Source of the DNA: Mycobacterium sp. E740
GTDB taxonomy: Bacteria; Actinomycetota; Actinomycetes; Mycobacteriales; Mycobacteriaceae
Length of the DNA: 64,000 bases
Direction: 5' to 3'
Assembly (NCBI RefSeq): GCF_001672895.1
Contig: NZ_LZKP01000215.1
Span: 17,798-81,797 of the forward strand
Positions 46,164 to 54,283 of the stretch are shown piece by piece. The notes beneath the pieces were generated by a model. The model was given only the letters and a program-made list of their open reading frames with translations. It was not told the DNA's origin and searched no databases. A program made the translations under genes and the position numbers. How positions within the stretch are numbered: position 1 is the first letter of the stretch; each line of letters starts with the position of its first letter.

Positions 46164-47000
46164 CTAGAACGCGTACCGGAAGAGCCGGTCGTAGTTCCGG
46201 GTGGTGCGGATGGCGTTCTGCATCCGGTACAGCAACCGTGGGCTGGTCAGCGGGATCTTCTCGAACCCGGCGATGACCGAGCTTTCGCCGATCAGATGCA
46301 GGCGGGCGTCCCAATCGGTGATCTCACGCCCGTCGCGGGTGCCCCATTTGATGATCCCCGATCTCGACAGTCGCGGCCCCCACGGTGAGAGCAGGTCGGC
46401 GAGGAGCTCGCCGGTGCCGAAGCGGTCGAGGAGCCGGTTCAGCAGGCTCTTCACTTCGTCGGGGGTCAGGTACATCAAGACGCCCTCGGCGACGATCAGC
46501 ACGGGTCCGCCGGCCGGGATCTGGTCGAGCCAGTCGCGATCGGTGATCGACGACCCGATCATCCGGTAGCGGCCGGTTTCCCCGTACAGCTGCCGGCGCA
46601 GCGAAATCACCTGCGGTACGTCGACGTCGAACCATCTCACCTCCGGCGGTGTCGCCAAACGCATTGCGCGACTGTGTAATCCGCAACCGAGGTGCAGCAC
46701 GGTGGTATCCGGGTGTTCGCGGAGATAACCGGTCACCAGGGCGTCGAACTGTGCGCCGCGCAGGGCCACACCGAACTGGTTGACTGCCGGCCGGACGGCT
46801 CGGTGGACACGTTCCCAGTCGTAGTCGATGCGCTCGACGTCCTGTGCGGCGAAGCGATCGCCGAGGATGGGGTGGGCCAACCGGCTCTCGCAGGCCCGCA
46901 GATACAGCATGCACAACAGCGTCCACTCGACCGATCCCCAACGCACGCCGGTGAAGTCGACCTTCTCCCGGTGCGTTTCCGGCGTTCCTGGATTCGCCAC
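46164..47000 (-). CDS. Leucine-carboxyl-methyltransferase-type SAM methyltransferase
   Basis: 278 residues from GTG preceded by GGAGGGGGA. Features of the LCMT/PPM1-like family: TGVRWGSVEWTLL at the N-terminus, motif I as VLHLGCGLHSRAMRL, the acidic motif WFDVDVPQVISLRRQLY, then LIVAEGVLMYLTPDEVKSLLNRL. Bacterial members often act as O-methyltransferases in secondary metabolism. It is encoded directly upstream of MbtH and the synthetase on the same strand, 158 bp before the gap ends, so it may tailor the peptide (for example a carboxyl or hydroxyl group). Family assignment is good; the substrate is inference. Confidence 0.85.
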   Translation of the reverse strand: MANPGTPETHREKVDFTGVRWGSVEWTLLCMLYLRACESRLAHPILGDRFAAQDVERIDYDWERVHRAVRPAVNQFGVALRGAQFDALVTGYLREHPDTTVLHLGCGLHSRAMRLATPPEVRWFDVDVPQVISLRRQLYGETGRYRMIGSSITDRDWLDQIPAGGPVLIVAEGVLMYLTPDEVKSLLNRLLDRFGTGELLADLLSPWGPRLSRSGIIKWGTRDGREITDWDARLHLIGESSVIAGFEKIPLTSPRLLYRMQNAIRTTRNYDRLFRYAF

Positions 47001-47122
47001 GTCCCCCTCCAGCCTACGACTCAGCAGGGCTACGACGTGCTTGTCGCGCGGTCAGCCTAACGGCTTGCGTCCGGTGCGGGCGGCACTTGCGCCGAAGCGG
47101 CATCGAGCACTGATGACAGGCA

Positions 47123-47128
47123 TAATCT
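47123..47128 (+). promoter_or_regulatory. Candidate -10 element (TAATCT) for the DUF2505 gene
   Basis: TAATCT fits TANNNT and lies seven bases before the GTG at 47136, consistent with a leaderless transcript. No ribosome-binding site is visible. Confidence 0.4.
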
Positions 47129-47135
47129 TGCTGCC

Positions 47136-47639
47136 GTGCCACGGTCGTTCGACTTCTCCGTCGAATCCCCCGCAACCGTCGACCAGATACATTCGGCGTT
47201 CTCTGCCGAGAAGTACTGGCGTTCGCGGCTGGCGGAATTCGGCGGGTTTGGGCGACTGGACTCGTTGGTCACCGCAGACGATGGCACCGTCGACATCGTC
47301 GTGGTCCAGGAACTGCAGCGCGACGGGCTGCCCGGGCTGGTGGCGAAATTCTTCCCGAAGGGCTGGCGAGTGGTGCAACGCGAGTCGTGGAGCCCGACCG
47401 ACGACGGCGCGGTGCGGGGGAAGGTGAGCATCGCGACGAGCGGAGCGCCGGGATCCGGGCTCGGCAAGGTTCTGCTGTCGCCGACGCCGACCGGCTCACG
47501 GCTGAAGTGCGCCGCGACGGTGGAATTCAAGGTGCCATTGGTCGGTGGTCAGATCGAAGCCGTCATGGGCCGTCTTCTGGTCCAACAGATCTCGACGATT
47601 CAGCGCTTCACCGCCGAATGGATCGAGGATCACGGCTGA
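47136..47639 (+). CDS. DUF2505 family protein (START-like fold)
   Basis: 167 residues from GTG. The pattern PRSFDFSVESPATVDQIHSAFSAEKYWRSRL, then SPTDDGAVRGKVSIATSGAPGSGLGKVLLSPTPTGSRLKCAATVEFKVPLVGGQIE and a final helix with QRFTAEWIEDHG, is that of actinobacterial DUF2505 proteins. These resemble small lipid-binding (SRPBCC/START-like) proteins. Function is not established. It is divergent from the LCMT-type gene, and its 3' end overlaps the convergent dioxygenase gene by 10 bp. Confidence 0.82.
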   Translation: MPRSFDFSVESPATVDQIHSAFSAEKYWRSRLAEFGGFGRLDSLVTADDGTVDIVVVQELQRDGLPGLVAKFFPKGWRVVQRESWSPTDDGAVRGKVSIATSGAPGSGLGKVLLSPTPTGSRLKCAATVEFKVPLVGGQIEAVMGRLLVQQISTIQRFTAEWIEDHG

Positions 47640-48484
47640 TCGAGCAGACGCAGCGGGTGCAGACCGTCGACGGCGCCCACGAACGGCGGGTGGATGCTGT
47701 AGCCGATCATGCGCCGGATGTCGTCGGAAACCGTTCGCGCGGTCTCGCGTGAGATCGAGAGCGTGAAGGCCTCCATCGGTCGCAGCCACGGCTGGCAGTA
47801 CTGCGCGGTGACGGCAAGCCGCGAGTGGTCGGTGACGTTGGCGCCGCCGCCGTGCCAGAGGGTGCCCACGAAGAAGACGCAGGAGCCGGCCGGCATGACC
47901 ACGGGAAGCGCGGGATCGTCCGGTGCCGGCGCACGTCTGCCCCAGCGGTGGCTGCCCGGATAGAGCACCGTGGCGCCGTTGTGGGCGGTGAAGTCGTCGA
48001 TCGCCCAGATCGTGGCGGCGGCCAGGGGCGGCCGCGGTCGCGGGATCGGGTAGAACCCGTCGTCGTGATGAGCCAGCTGCGCGGCCTCGCCGGACAGGAT
48101 GTTGATTGCCTGCAGGGCCGACAGCAGGTAGTTGTCCATCAGCAACCGGTCGAGGACCCCCAGCACGCGCGGATGGTCGACAAGCCGGTCGCAGGCGCGC
48201 GTCCGGCTGAGCACGCTGTAGACGCGCTGGGTGCGACGCCCCTCGAACGAGTTGCGCCCGGGGTGCAGGAGATGAGGTCCGACGGCGTCGCGGATGTGTT
48301 CGCACTCGTCGGCGGTGAGTAGGTTCTCCCAGATGACGTAGCCGTCGCGGTCGAGGGCGGCCATGTCGGCGTCGACGATCGCCGGGTCCATCGAGGCGCC
48401 GCTGGTGGGTGTCCACTTGTACCGGCGCGCCAAGTCGCCCCTGAGGTCGTCCAGCGTGGTGACGGGCTCGTTGTCGATGCTCAT
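47630..48484 (-). CDS. Phytanoyl-CoA dioxygenase (PhyH) family Fe(II)/2-oxoglutarate hydroxylase
   Basis: 284 residues from ATG with AAGGGA upstream. The facial triad is visible: the HxD pair in AHHDDGFYP (about residue 145) and the distal His in GTLWHGGGANVT, followed by the 2-oxoglutarate-binding Arg in HSRLAVTAQY. The cupin core includes ATIWAIDDFTAHNGATVLYPGSHRWG. Enzymes of this family hydroxylate free or carrier-bound amino acids and lipid chains in many peptide pathways. It sits close upstream of the LCMT-type gene in the same orientation, with a divergent DUF2505 gene between, so it may hydroxylate a residue of the NRPS product. The chemistry is likely; the substrate is inference. Confidence 0.87.
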   Translation of the reverse strand: MSIDNEPVTTLDDLRGDLARRYKWTPTSGASMDPAIVDADMAALDRDGYVIWENLLTADECEHIRDAVGPHLLHPGRNSFEGRRTQRVYSVLSRTRACDRLVDHPRVLGVLDRLLMDNYLLSALQAINILSGEAAQLAHHDDGFYPIPRPRPPLAAATIWAIDDFTAHNGATVLYPGSHRWGRRAPAPDDPALPVVMPAGSCVFFVGTLWHGGGANVTDHSRLAVTAQYCQPWLRPMEAFTLSISRETARTVSDDIRRMIGYSIHPPFVGAVDGLHPLRLLDQP

Positions 48485-48548
48485 CGTGAGTCCCTTCCGG
48501 ACGGATCGCGTGGCCTACACGAAACAGTGAACCTCGCCTGACCGCTGG

Positions 48549-48893
48549 TCAAGGACCGGCCAACGAAAGCGCGTCTGCCTCATCGAATTGCCGTACCAGG
48601 GCCGACAATTCCGTGCGCGACGAGATGCCGAGTTTCGTGCCCGCCTGGACCACTTGACGTGAGCGCACTTCCGCGACGCCTTTCCCGCCGGTGCAGGGTG
48701 GCGGCTTGGGCAGCGGCGTCGGCGCTCGCCAGAGTGCGCGCGTACCGGGCCGACAAGGGTCGCGGGGTCCCTCGACTTGCGTGGCCAATTCGGCAAGTCG
48801 ATCGCAACCCGTGGTGTCGCCGAACTGAACGGCGGTCTGTAGGCACAGCACCTCGCGTGCCAATTGGCCGTGCGTGCGCGCGAATGGACTTGC
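48549..48893 (-). pseudogene. Decayed 3' part of a LuxR-family transcriptional regulator
   Basis: The minus strand reads VLCLQTAVQFGDTTGCDRLAELATQVEGPR, then a second frame gives TLASADAAAQAATLHRRERRRGSAL, then the first frame returns with AGTKLGISSRTELSALVRQFDEA and a stop. These pieces match, in order, the end of the TPR-like region and the last helix of the DNA-binding domain of large mycobacterial LuxR/MalT-type regulators. The HTH centre (TxREREV...NREIA) is missing. This indicates at least two frameshifts and internal deletion. The 5' half and any kinase/ATPase domain are absent. Confidence 0.7.
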
Positions 48894-48918
48894 GTGTGGT
48901 TTCGCATGCTTCGGAGAC

Positions 48919-49052
48919 CCAGCCCTGGCGCCAACGCCTATCCAGGCGACAACAACACCGCTACCGCCACCAACGGTGGCGTCGCCCAGGCGTGCTACGG
49001 CGGAACGGCGACTGCCACCGACGGCCAACACGTCTCGGACGGCTGCTCGTAG
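48919..49052 (+). pseudogene. Possible C-terminal remnant of a small secreted protein
   Basis: Reading PGANAYPGDNNTATATNGGVAQACYGGTATATDGQHVSDGCS then stop, this stretch has the NTATAT-type repeats and paired Cys residues found at the ends of small exported mycobacterial proteins. No start, signal peptide or upstream part is present; the preceding sequence is the regulator remnant on the other strand. It is a low-confidence call from composition. Confidence 0.3.
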
Positions 49053-49058
49053 AGGCTG

Positions 49059-50984
49059 TCAGGCGACGTCTGAAACAGCCTGCGGGGACTGAGGATTCTG
49101 CGGCGTCTGCGTAGCGACGGTGTAACCGAGGTCTTTGAGGATCGCGATCTCTACGGCACTCAAGGTTCGTACTCCGAGTCCCTTACCGTCAGCGGAAACC
49201 ATCATCACCTTGTTGGCGCCGGTGAAGGTGTCGTCGTCGAGGTGACTGACCGAGCTGCCACCGGACCACTCCGTGGGCGAGTACAGCGGGACCGGTTGCT
49301 CGCCGTATGCCGCCTGCGCGTTGCTGCCGTTGAAGTAGAGCCCACCGCCCCCGCTGCCCCCGGTCATGTTCGGGTCGAATGCGGGATTCCACGTGAAGTT
49401 GGTGGGATCGATCGCCGCGCTACCGGTGGAATTCGAGAGGAACCGGTCATACGTACTCCAGTTGTCATTGTCGACCGGTTCCCGCTTTCCGGTCTTCTTG
49501 TCGACGTCTGGCATGCTCAGCTCGCTTCCGAAGCCCATGGTGTGCAACAACTCGTGCATCACCGTGGCGGTGAAATCGTACTGATCAGCTGAGACGTTCT
49601 CGCCGAGGCTCCAGTCGTACGCGAAATTGAAATCGATCGATCCGTCCGGCTTTTTGCGGTTCTCGTCGACGCCGGTGATGATCTTGTGCTGCACGACCGT
49701 GTCGTAAAAGCCCGGCTTCTTGTCATTGGTCAGCCCACTCTTGGCCGACGCAAGCTCACCGCAGCCCTCCGCGTCCTTACACGGAGTCCGCTCCTTCTTG
49801 GGCAGATCTGCCCGCCACCGGCTACTTGTGACCTCGTATTCGAGCGTCGTCGGCTTGGTGACGACGATGTATTGCGACAGCGTCTTCGCTGCCTGCTCGA
49901 ACTCCGCTCTTCTCTCCGGAGTCCAGTACTTGTCTTTCTTCGGGTACGTGAACTTGAACTCGGGGTGCAGAACCTGCGGTTCGTCCTCAGCGGCGACAGT
50001 GGCCACATCGGTGCCGGAGGTCGGGCCATTGGTCTGCCCGGTGGTCTGTCCCATCAGGGTCGGCGCTTCGCTGACGTCGCTCCGCCGCACCCACAAGTAC
50101 GCCCCCTGCACGAGGTCGGTCATCGGGTTGGCGGGCGACGTCGAAAAGGCGTCCGAAAGCGAAGCGAAGATGTCCCGAACTACCGAAAGCACGGTGGACT
50201 TGACCGGCGCCTCAGCTGTAGCCGGCTGCGATGTCGCCGGCCCGACCGCATCCGCTCCAGGAGCCGGCGTGTCCACCGCCGCCCGATAGTTTGCGTCCGG
50301 CTTGATGCCGGCCAGCGGGACGCTGACAAGGACATTCGTCGCGGGCTTCTTCGCCGCGGCACCAAGCGAGTCCTGTGTGGGCACGCGATGTGACACCTGC
50401 TTTCGGGACGCGTCAGTCGACGGCGCGCCACGGCTTCCGGAACCTGCGGCCTGGGTGGCCGCCGGCGCACTTTGGCCGTTGGACGGTTCTACCGGCTTGG
50501 ACGTCGGCTCGTCACCGATGCCGGTCGGTGCACTCTGGCCGCTCGACGGTTCTACCGGCTTGCTACTGGAGCCCGTCGGTGCATTGGAGTTGCTCACCGA
50601 TCCCGGAGTCGAGCCGGTCGAGTCGTCGGTTCCCGCCCCAGTCCCGGTGCCACCGGCCTGCTTTGACGGTTTGTCGGTTTTCGACGGCTTGTCCTTTTTG
50701 GACTTCGACGACGAAACGCTACTGGCGCTCGTGTCGTTCTGCGACGCCGGTTTCGACTTTCCGCTCTTGGGGGATTTGTTCTTGCCGGCGTTGTTCGCCG
50801 CGCTGTTGTCGGAAGGCTTGCTCGCACTGCCCCCAGACGACGAGTCGGCCGACGATGGGCCGTCCGCATAGGCGACAGCCGTCACGCCGCCGAAAGCGGC
50901 GTAGATGCCAAGCGCCACCGCCACGGCGCTGAATGCTTTGTGATGCCAACCGACTGAGTGCTGATTCCCCCGCACGACCTTCAA
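49059..50984 (-). CDS. Secreted zinc metalloprotease-like protein with low-complexity stalk
   Basis: 641 residues from TTG (LKVVRGNQHSVGWHHKAF), chosen because AAGAGG lies six bases upstream; an in-frame extension to 51128 adds an implausible Cys/Arg-rich lead. A signal peptide ends near AVAYA-DG. Residues about 45-250 are Ser/Pro/Lys/Gly-rich with a repeated SKPVEPSxGQSAP unit. The C-terminal half contains HELLHTMGFGSE (about residue 470), the HExxHxxGF zinc motif of metzincin-like proteases, within a domain rich in Asn/Asp (WSTYDRFLSNSTG; NMTGGSGGGGLYFNG). The last 50 residues (VEIAILKDLGYTV) are typical of such secreted metalloproteases. It is probably anchored or extended from the cell surface and cleaves protein outside; target unknown. 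Confidence 0.75.
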   Translation of the reverse strand: MKVVRGNQHSVGWHHKAFSAVAVALGIYAAFGGVTAVAYADGPSSADSSSGGSASKPSDNSAANNAGKNKSPKSGKSKPASQNDTSASSVSSSKSKKDKPSKTDKPSKQAGGTGTGAGTDDSTGSTPGSVSNSNAPTGSSSKPVEPSSGQSAPTGIGDEPTSKPVEPSNGQSAPAATQAAGSGSRGAPSTDASRKQVSHRVPTQDSLGAAAKKPATNVLVSVPLAGIKPDANYRAAVDTPAPGADAVGPATSQPATAEAPVKSTVLSVVRDIFASLSDAFSTSPANPMTDLVQGAYLWVRRSDVSEAPTLMGQTTGQTNGPTSGTDVATVAAEDEPQVLHPEFKFTYPKKDKYWTPERRAEFEQAAKTLSQYIVVTKPTTLEYEVTSSRWRADLPKKERTPCKDAEGCGELASAKSGLTNDKKPGFYDTVVQHKIITGVDENRKKPDGSIDFNFAYDWSLGENVSADQYDFTATVMHELLHTMGFGSELSMPDVDKKTGKREPVDNDNWSTYDRFLSNSTGSAAIDPTNFTWNPAFDPNMTGGSGGGGLYFNGSNAQAAYGEQPVPLYSPTEWSGGSSVSHLDDDTFTGANKVMMVSADGKGLGVRTLSAVEIAILKDLGYTVATQTPQNPQSPQAVSDVA

Positions 50985-51165
50985 ATCACACCTCTTAATC
51001 CGATGGACCGTCGCACATTTTTTAACAGACGCGACAAATACCGGCGTGCATTTCTGAAGATTTGCTGATTGCTCTCGTGGTCGAGGGTGGTTTGCTGCGC
51101 GTTGCCGCGGCCCGAGTCCGGGGTACACGACGGTGTCTCAACAGAGTCTTTTTTGAGGAGCTCTC

Positions 51166-52236
51166 ATGTCTGATTGGCCGCTTTGGACCTTGATCGCGCT
51201 TTTCCTGGTGGCCGCCGCCGCAATCTGGGTGGCAGGCATCTCGCTGTCGAAACAGACCGATGTGTTGTCGGCGCGCCTGCACCTCGGGTCTGCGCTCGGT
51301 GGGCTGATCCTGCTCGCGATCGCCACCAACCTACCCGAGATCGCCATCGTGGCGAGTGCCTCACTGTCAGGGAACTTCGGAGTAGCGGTCGGAAATATCC
51401 TCGGCGGCATCGCAATTCAGACCGTGGTACTCGTAGCTCTGGATGCGTTCGGCGTTCGCGGACAGAAACCTCTCACCTATCGCGCCGCCTCGCTGGTTCT
51501 CGTGCTGGAGGCAGCCCTGGTCGTCGCGGTGCTGGCGATCGTCATCGCCGGTACTCAGTTACCCAAGTCCTTGATCGCGTGGCGCATCACCCCGTCCGGG
51601 CTGCTCATCCTCCTGGTCTGGGTGGGCGGCCTGCTGTTGCTGCGACAGGCGAGCAAGTCACTGCCGTGGCACCAGGCGGGGCAACCACCCGACGGTCAGG
51701 AGCATCCACGCGGTCACAGCACCGCTAAGACCGAGCAGCAAGCGACCAAAGCCGGCATCGGCACGGGCAAATCCGCGATCATCTTCGGTGTTGCCGCAGC
51801 GGTGACTTTGGTGGCCGGGGTGGCGTTGGAGCGCAGCGGTGACGCGATCGCCGACCACATCGGTCTATCCGGGGTCCTGTTCGGCGCCACCATCCTCGCC
51901 GCGGCCACTTCGCTACCAGAATTGTCGACCGGCCTGGCCTCTGTGCGCGACGACGACTACCAACTTGCAGTCTCGGACATCTTCGGCGGCAACGCCTTCC
52001 TGCCCGTTCTGTTCTTGATGGCGACACTGATCTCAGGGGAGGCGGTGCTTCCACAAGCACAGCGCACCGACATCTACTTGACGGCCCTGGCGATGGTCCT
52101 CACGCTGACCTACGGGGCGGGATTACTGTTCCGGCCGCAGCGGCGTGTTGCCAGGATGGGAGTGGACTCGCTCGCCGTCATCATCATCTACGCGGTGGGC
52201 GTCGCGGGACTGTTCGCGATCGCCCACGCCGGCTGA
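51166..52236 (+). CDS. Sodium/calcium exchanger (CaCA) family membrane protein
   Basis: 356 residues; ATG with GAGGAG upstream. About ten membrane helices in two halves joined by a hydrophilic loop near residues 165-200. The two family alpha-repeats are clear: AIATNLPEIAIVASASLSGNFGVAVGNILGG in the first half and AAATSLPELSTGLASVRDDDYQLAVSDIFGG in the second, with the ion-coordinating Glu/Asn/Asp positions. It should exchange Ca2+ or another cation for Na+ or H+ across the cytoplasmic membrane. It is the last gene before the tRNA fragment that marks the island edge. Confidence 0.9.
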   Translation: MSDWPLWTLIALFLVAAAAIWVAGISLSKQTDVLSARLHLGSALGGLILLAIATNLPEIAIVASASLSGNFGVAVGNILGGIAIQTVVLVALDAFGVRGQKPLTYRAASLVLVLEAALVVAVLAIVIAGTQLPKSLIAWRITPSGLLILLVWVGGLLLLRQASKSLPWHQAGQPPDGQEHPRGHSTAKTEQQATKAGIGTGKSAIIFGVAAAVTLVAGVALERSGDAIADHIGLSGVLFGATILAAATSLPELSTGLASVRDDDYQLAVSDIFGGNAFLPVLFLMATLISGEAVLPQAQRTDIYLTALAMVLTLTYGAGLLFRPQRRVARMGVDSLAVIIIYAVGVAGLFAIAHAG

Positions 52237-52337
52237 CCGAGGACCGTGACGCTGTCTGTTGACTGGCGGGTGGGTGTGAACTTCGCCTGCCGCGTGTGGG
52301 TGATCTCAGGGTCGCCGCGCCCCGAGACATCACAGAG

Positions 52338-52396
52338 TGGCAGGTAGTGGATTCGAACCACTGTAGGCATACGCCGACGGATTTACAGTCTGTCCT
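52338..52396 (-). tRNA. 3' fragment of a tRNA-Tyr (GTA) gene, probable attachment-site remnant
   Basis: Read on the minus strand the sequence holds an anticodon arm with CTGTAAA (anticodon GTA), a long variable arm, a perfect T arm AGTGG-TTCGAAT-CCACT and the acceptor 3' strand ACCTGCCA. No 5' acceptor strand GGCAGGT or D arm is found upstream; that position holds unrelated sequence, and one anticodon-stem pair is mismatched. It cannot be a functional tRNA. A duplicated tRNA 3' end is the usual scar of site-specific integration at a tRNA gene, and the orientation places the inserted DNA to the right. Confidence 0.75.
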
Positions 52397-52753
52397 TTTC
52401 GGTGTTTGTTCCGACAAGCTCTGTTGGACCCGCGAAAAAATGCAGGTCAATGCGCATGGATCTCAACAGCTTCACTTGGCCAACGGAGCCAACTGCGTAC
52501 TGGCTGCGTACTGGCGCGACGCTGGTCCTCGACGAGATACCGGAACACCCTCGGTCGCCGCTGTGCGCCCTTTGGTCGGTGACGGCCGCGGCGGTTCGCC
52601 GCGGGTGCTCGCCGCCATGTGGATTCACTTGATGGACGCCGCTGCAGCCAAGGCCGAGTCCATTGCCCTCGCTTCAATGCAGGTTTGTCCAAAGCCCACC
52701 AGATGACGGAGGTGTACGGGCCAGGTGTTCGCAACCACAGCTTCGCTTCCTGC
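52397..52753. other. Non-coding or unrecognised stretch at the left end of the island
   Basis: Between the tRNA fragment and the first repeat copy I see short open frames on both strands but none with a good start, codon pattern or recognisable motif. Remnants of an integrase or phage gene are possible but not supported. Confidence 0.4.
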
Positions 52754-52847
52754 TTGCAGACGGCGTCATGTGAAGTTGTGTCTCTTGCCCGATCAGTTGT
52801 CGCACACTCAAACGGTCACCAACTGCATCAGTTCGGTGTAGTCGGTA
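52754..52847. repeat. Direct repeat copy A (duplicated 3' end of the type III res gene)
   Basis: Positions 52799-52847 are identical for 49 bases to 54235-54283, which encode the last 12 residues and stop of the Res protein. The flanking 45 bases (from TTGCAGACGG) also match, but with substitutions and a gap of about 20 bases. The copy here is not attached to the rest of the gene. Confidence 0.85.
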
Positions 52848-52850
52848 CCT

Positions 52851-54168
52851 GACTTGGCTCACGATCCGGTTCGCGATCGTCGAAGCGGTTTGACCTGATG
52901 TTTTTCGACCCCATTGGCGAGATTTTGCGCACTAACTGACGGTCCTCCGCCTCCGTGCTTTAGGTGCGCTGTGCAGGTTCGCCCCGACCGCAACGTCTGC
53001 CCCTGAAGTGCCAGACTGACGGTATGGAGTCCGACATGTTGATGTTCACCCTCGCGAACCTGGATGCGGAGTGTGCACCGATGCCCTCGCGGCGACTGGC
53101 CGAACTGGGGATTCTGGAGCCCGTCCACCTTGAGCGCTGGATTATCGACCACCCAGAGGTGCTCGGTGACCAAGTGAAGATCGTCACGACGCAGTACGAC
53201 AAGTGGTCGTCGGATTTCGGCGATCTGGCCAGGGAGCGCCTCGACATCCTCGGACTGGACAGCTCTGGCCAACTGGTCGTGGTTGAACTCAAACGAGGCA
53301 CAGATTCTCGTATCCACCTGCAAGCCATCACATACGCGGCACTCGTGGCCGGTTTTAGTAAGGACACGCTGGCCGACGCCCACGCGGATTATCTCAACCG
53401 TGTTGCAAGCGAGCCAGTTTCGCCAGTACAGGCGCTGGAGCAGCTCGAAGACCACGTTGACGGCACATGGGACAACAAATTCCTCACCGTCCCAAAAATT
53501 ATCTTGCTTGCTGAGGATTTCACTGCGCAGACCTACACCACCGTGTCCTGGCTGTCGGACCTCGCACCGAACCTCACGATCGAGATGCACACCGTCAACG
53601 CATTTCTAATGGATGGCCCGGCACCACCACAGACCTGCATCGTGTTCCGCCGACTCTACCCCGCAGTTGACCCGACCACTCGCGTGCTCACCCCTGGAAT
53701 CGCCTCTGCCTCAGCCGATTCCGTCGCAACTACGATCGCCGAGAAGAAGCGCCGCATCCGCTCGACATACCTGCTCTACGAATCGAACACCGTGCCCGAA
53801 GGGGCGCAGGTCGACCTCGATCTGCACACTTGGATCAACGCCGAACTCGCCCACCAGGTCGACCAGTGGGTTACAGAGGATCCACGGCGAGGCCGTGCCA
53901 CCTGGGTCAAGCACCGCGACCGGCCGCTGCAATGGACAGCCGATCCAGGCAGCGGTACCACGTTCACACCTACCACCTTGGCCAAAAAAATCGTACAGGA
54001 AGCCACCGGCACCACCCCCGACGCGATCCCGGGCGCAGACGTCTGGCGGTACCGGGGCCAATCGCTGTCGGCCCTTGCCACCCTTGCGGAGTCATAGAGC
54101 GCCCGCTGCCCGACACTCCGAGCCGCGCTTATCGAAATCCGAGGGTGCGCACTAATTTGAGCCAAGTC
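52851..54168. mobile_element. Putative inserted cassette with 11-bp terminal inverted repeats carrying one nuclease gene
   Basis: GACTTGGCTCA at 52851-52861 is perfectly inverted as TGAGCCAAGTC at 54158-54168. The 1.3-kb segment between holds only the nuclease gene. Copies of the res gene 3' end flank it on both sides as direct repeats. No transposase or recombinase is inside, so this would be a non-autonomous or recombination-acquired cassette. The inverted repeats are exact, but their role is inferred. Confidence 0.5.
53024..54097 (+). CDS. PD-(D/E)XK nuclease of the DUF91/NucS-like type, likely defence gene
   Basis: 357 residues from the ATG at MESDMLMFTL; the ATG at 53036 has a GGAG site six bases upstream and may be the true start. 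The N-terminal 120 residues carry a nuclease core: LEPVHLERWIIDHPEVLGD, then RERLDILGLDSSGQLVVVELKRGTD with the catalytic Asp and ExK, then QAITYAALVAGF. This matches DUF91/NucS-like endonucleases. The C-terminus (GRATWVKHRDRPLQWTADPGSGTTFTPTTLAKKIVQEATG) resembles the small domains appended to restriction-modification proteins (RAMA-like), tentatively. The gene runs against the adjacent type III restriction operon and lies inside the inverted-repeat cassette. It may be a stand-alone restriction enzyme or an accessory of that system. Confidence 0.7.
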   Translation: MESDMLMFTLANLDAECAPMPSRRLAELGILEPVHLERWIIDHPEVLGDQVKIVTTQYDKWSSDFGDLARERLDILGLDSSGQLVVVELKRGTDSRIHLQAITYAALVAGFSKDTLADAHADYLNRVASEPVSPVQALEQLEDHVDGTWDNKFLTVPKIILLAEDFTAQTYTTVSWLSDLAPNLTIEMHTVNAFLMDGPAPPQTCIVFRRLYPAVDPTTRVLTPGIASASADSVATTIAEKKRRIRSTYLLYESNTVPEGAQVDLDLHTWINAELAHQVDQWVTEDPRRGRATWVKHRDRPLQWTADPGSGTTFTPTTLAKKIVQEATGTTPDAIPGADVWRYRGQSLSALATLAES

Positions 54169-54171
54169 GGT

Positions 54172-54283
54172 TTGCAGACGGGGTTATGTGAAGTTGTATC
54201 TTCTTGAGACACCGCAGCCGCGCCCCGATCAGGGGTCGCACACTCAAACGGTCACCAACTGCATCAGTTCGGTGTAGTCGGTA
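54172..54283. repeat. Direct repeat copy B (native 3' end of the type III res gene)
   Basis: This is the partner of copy A: 54235-54283 is identical over 49 bases, and the outer part starting TTGCAGACGG is similar. It overlaps the last codons and stop of the Res gene. Confidence 0.85.

Noticed and set aside
50985..51128. 48-codon extension of the metalloprotease
   Set aside because: It would bury the signal peptide; a ribosome-binding site sits before TTG 50984.
52338..52396. A functional tRNA-Tyr gene
   Set aside because: The 5' acceptor strand and D arm are missing and one anticodon-stem pair is mismatched.
52402..52706. Short frames on both strands as island genes
   Set aside because: No start signals, domain motifs or consistent codon usage.
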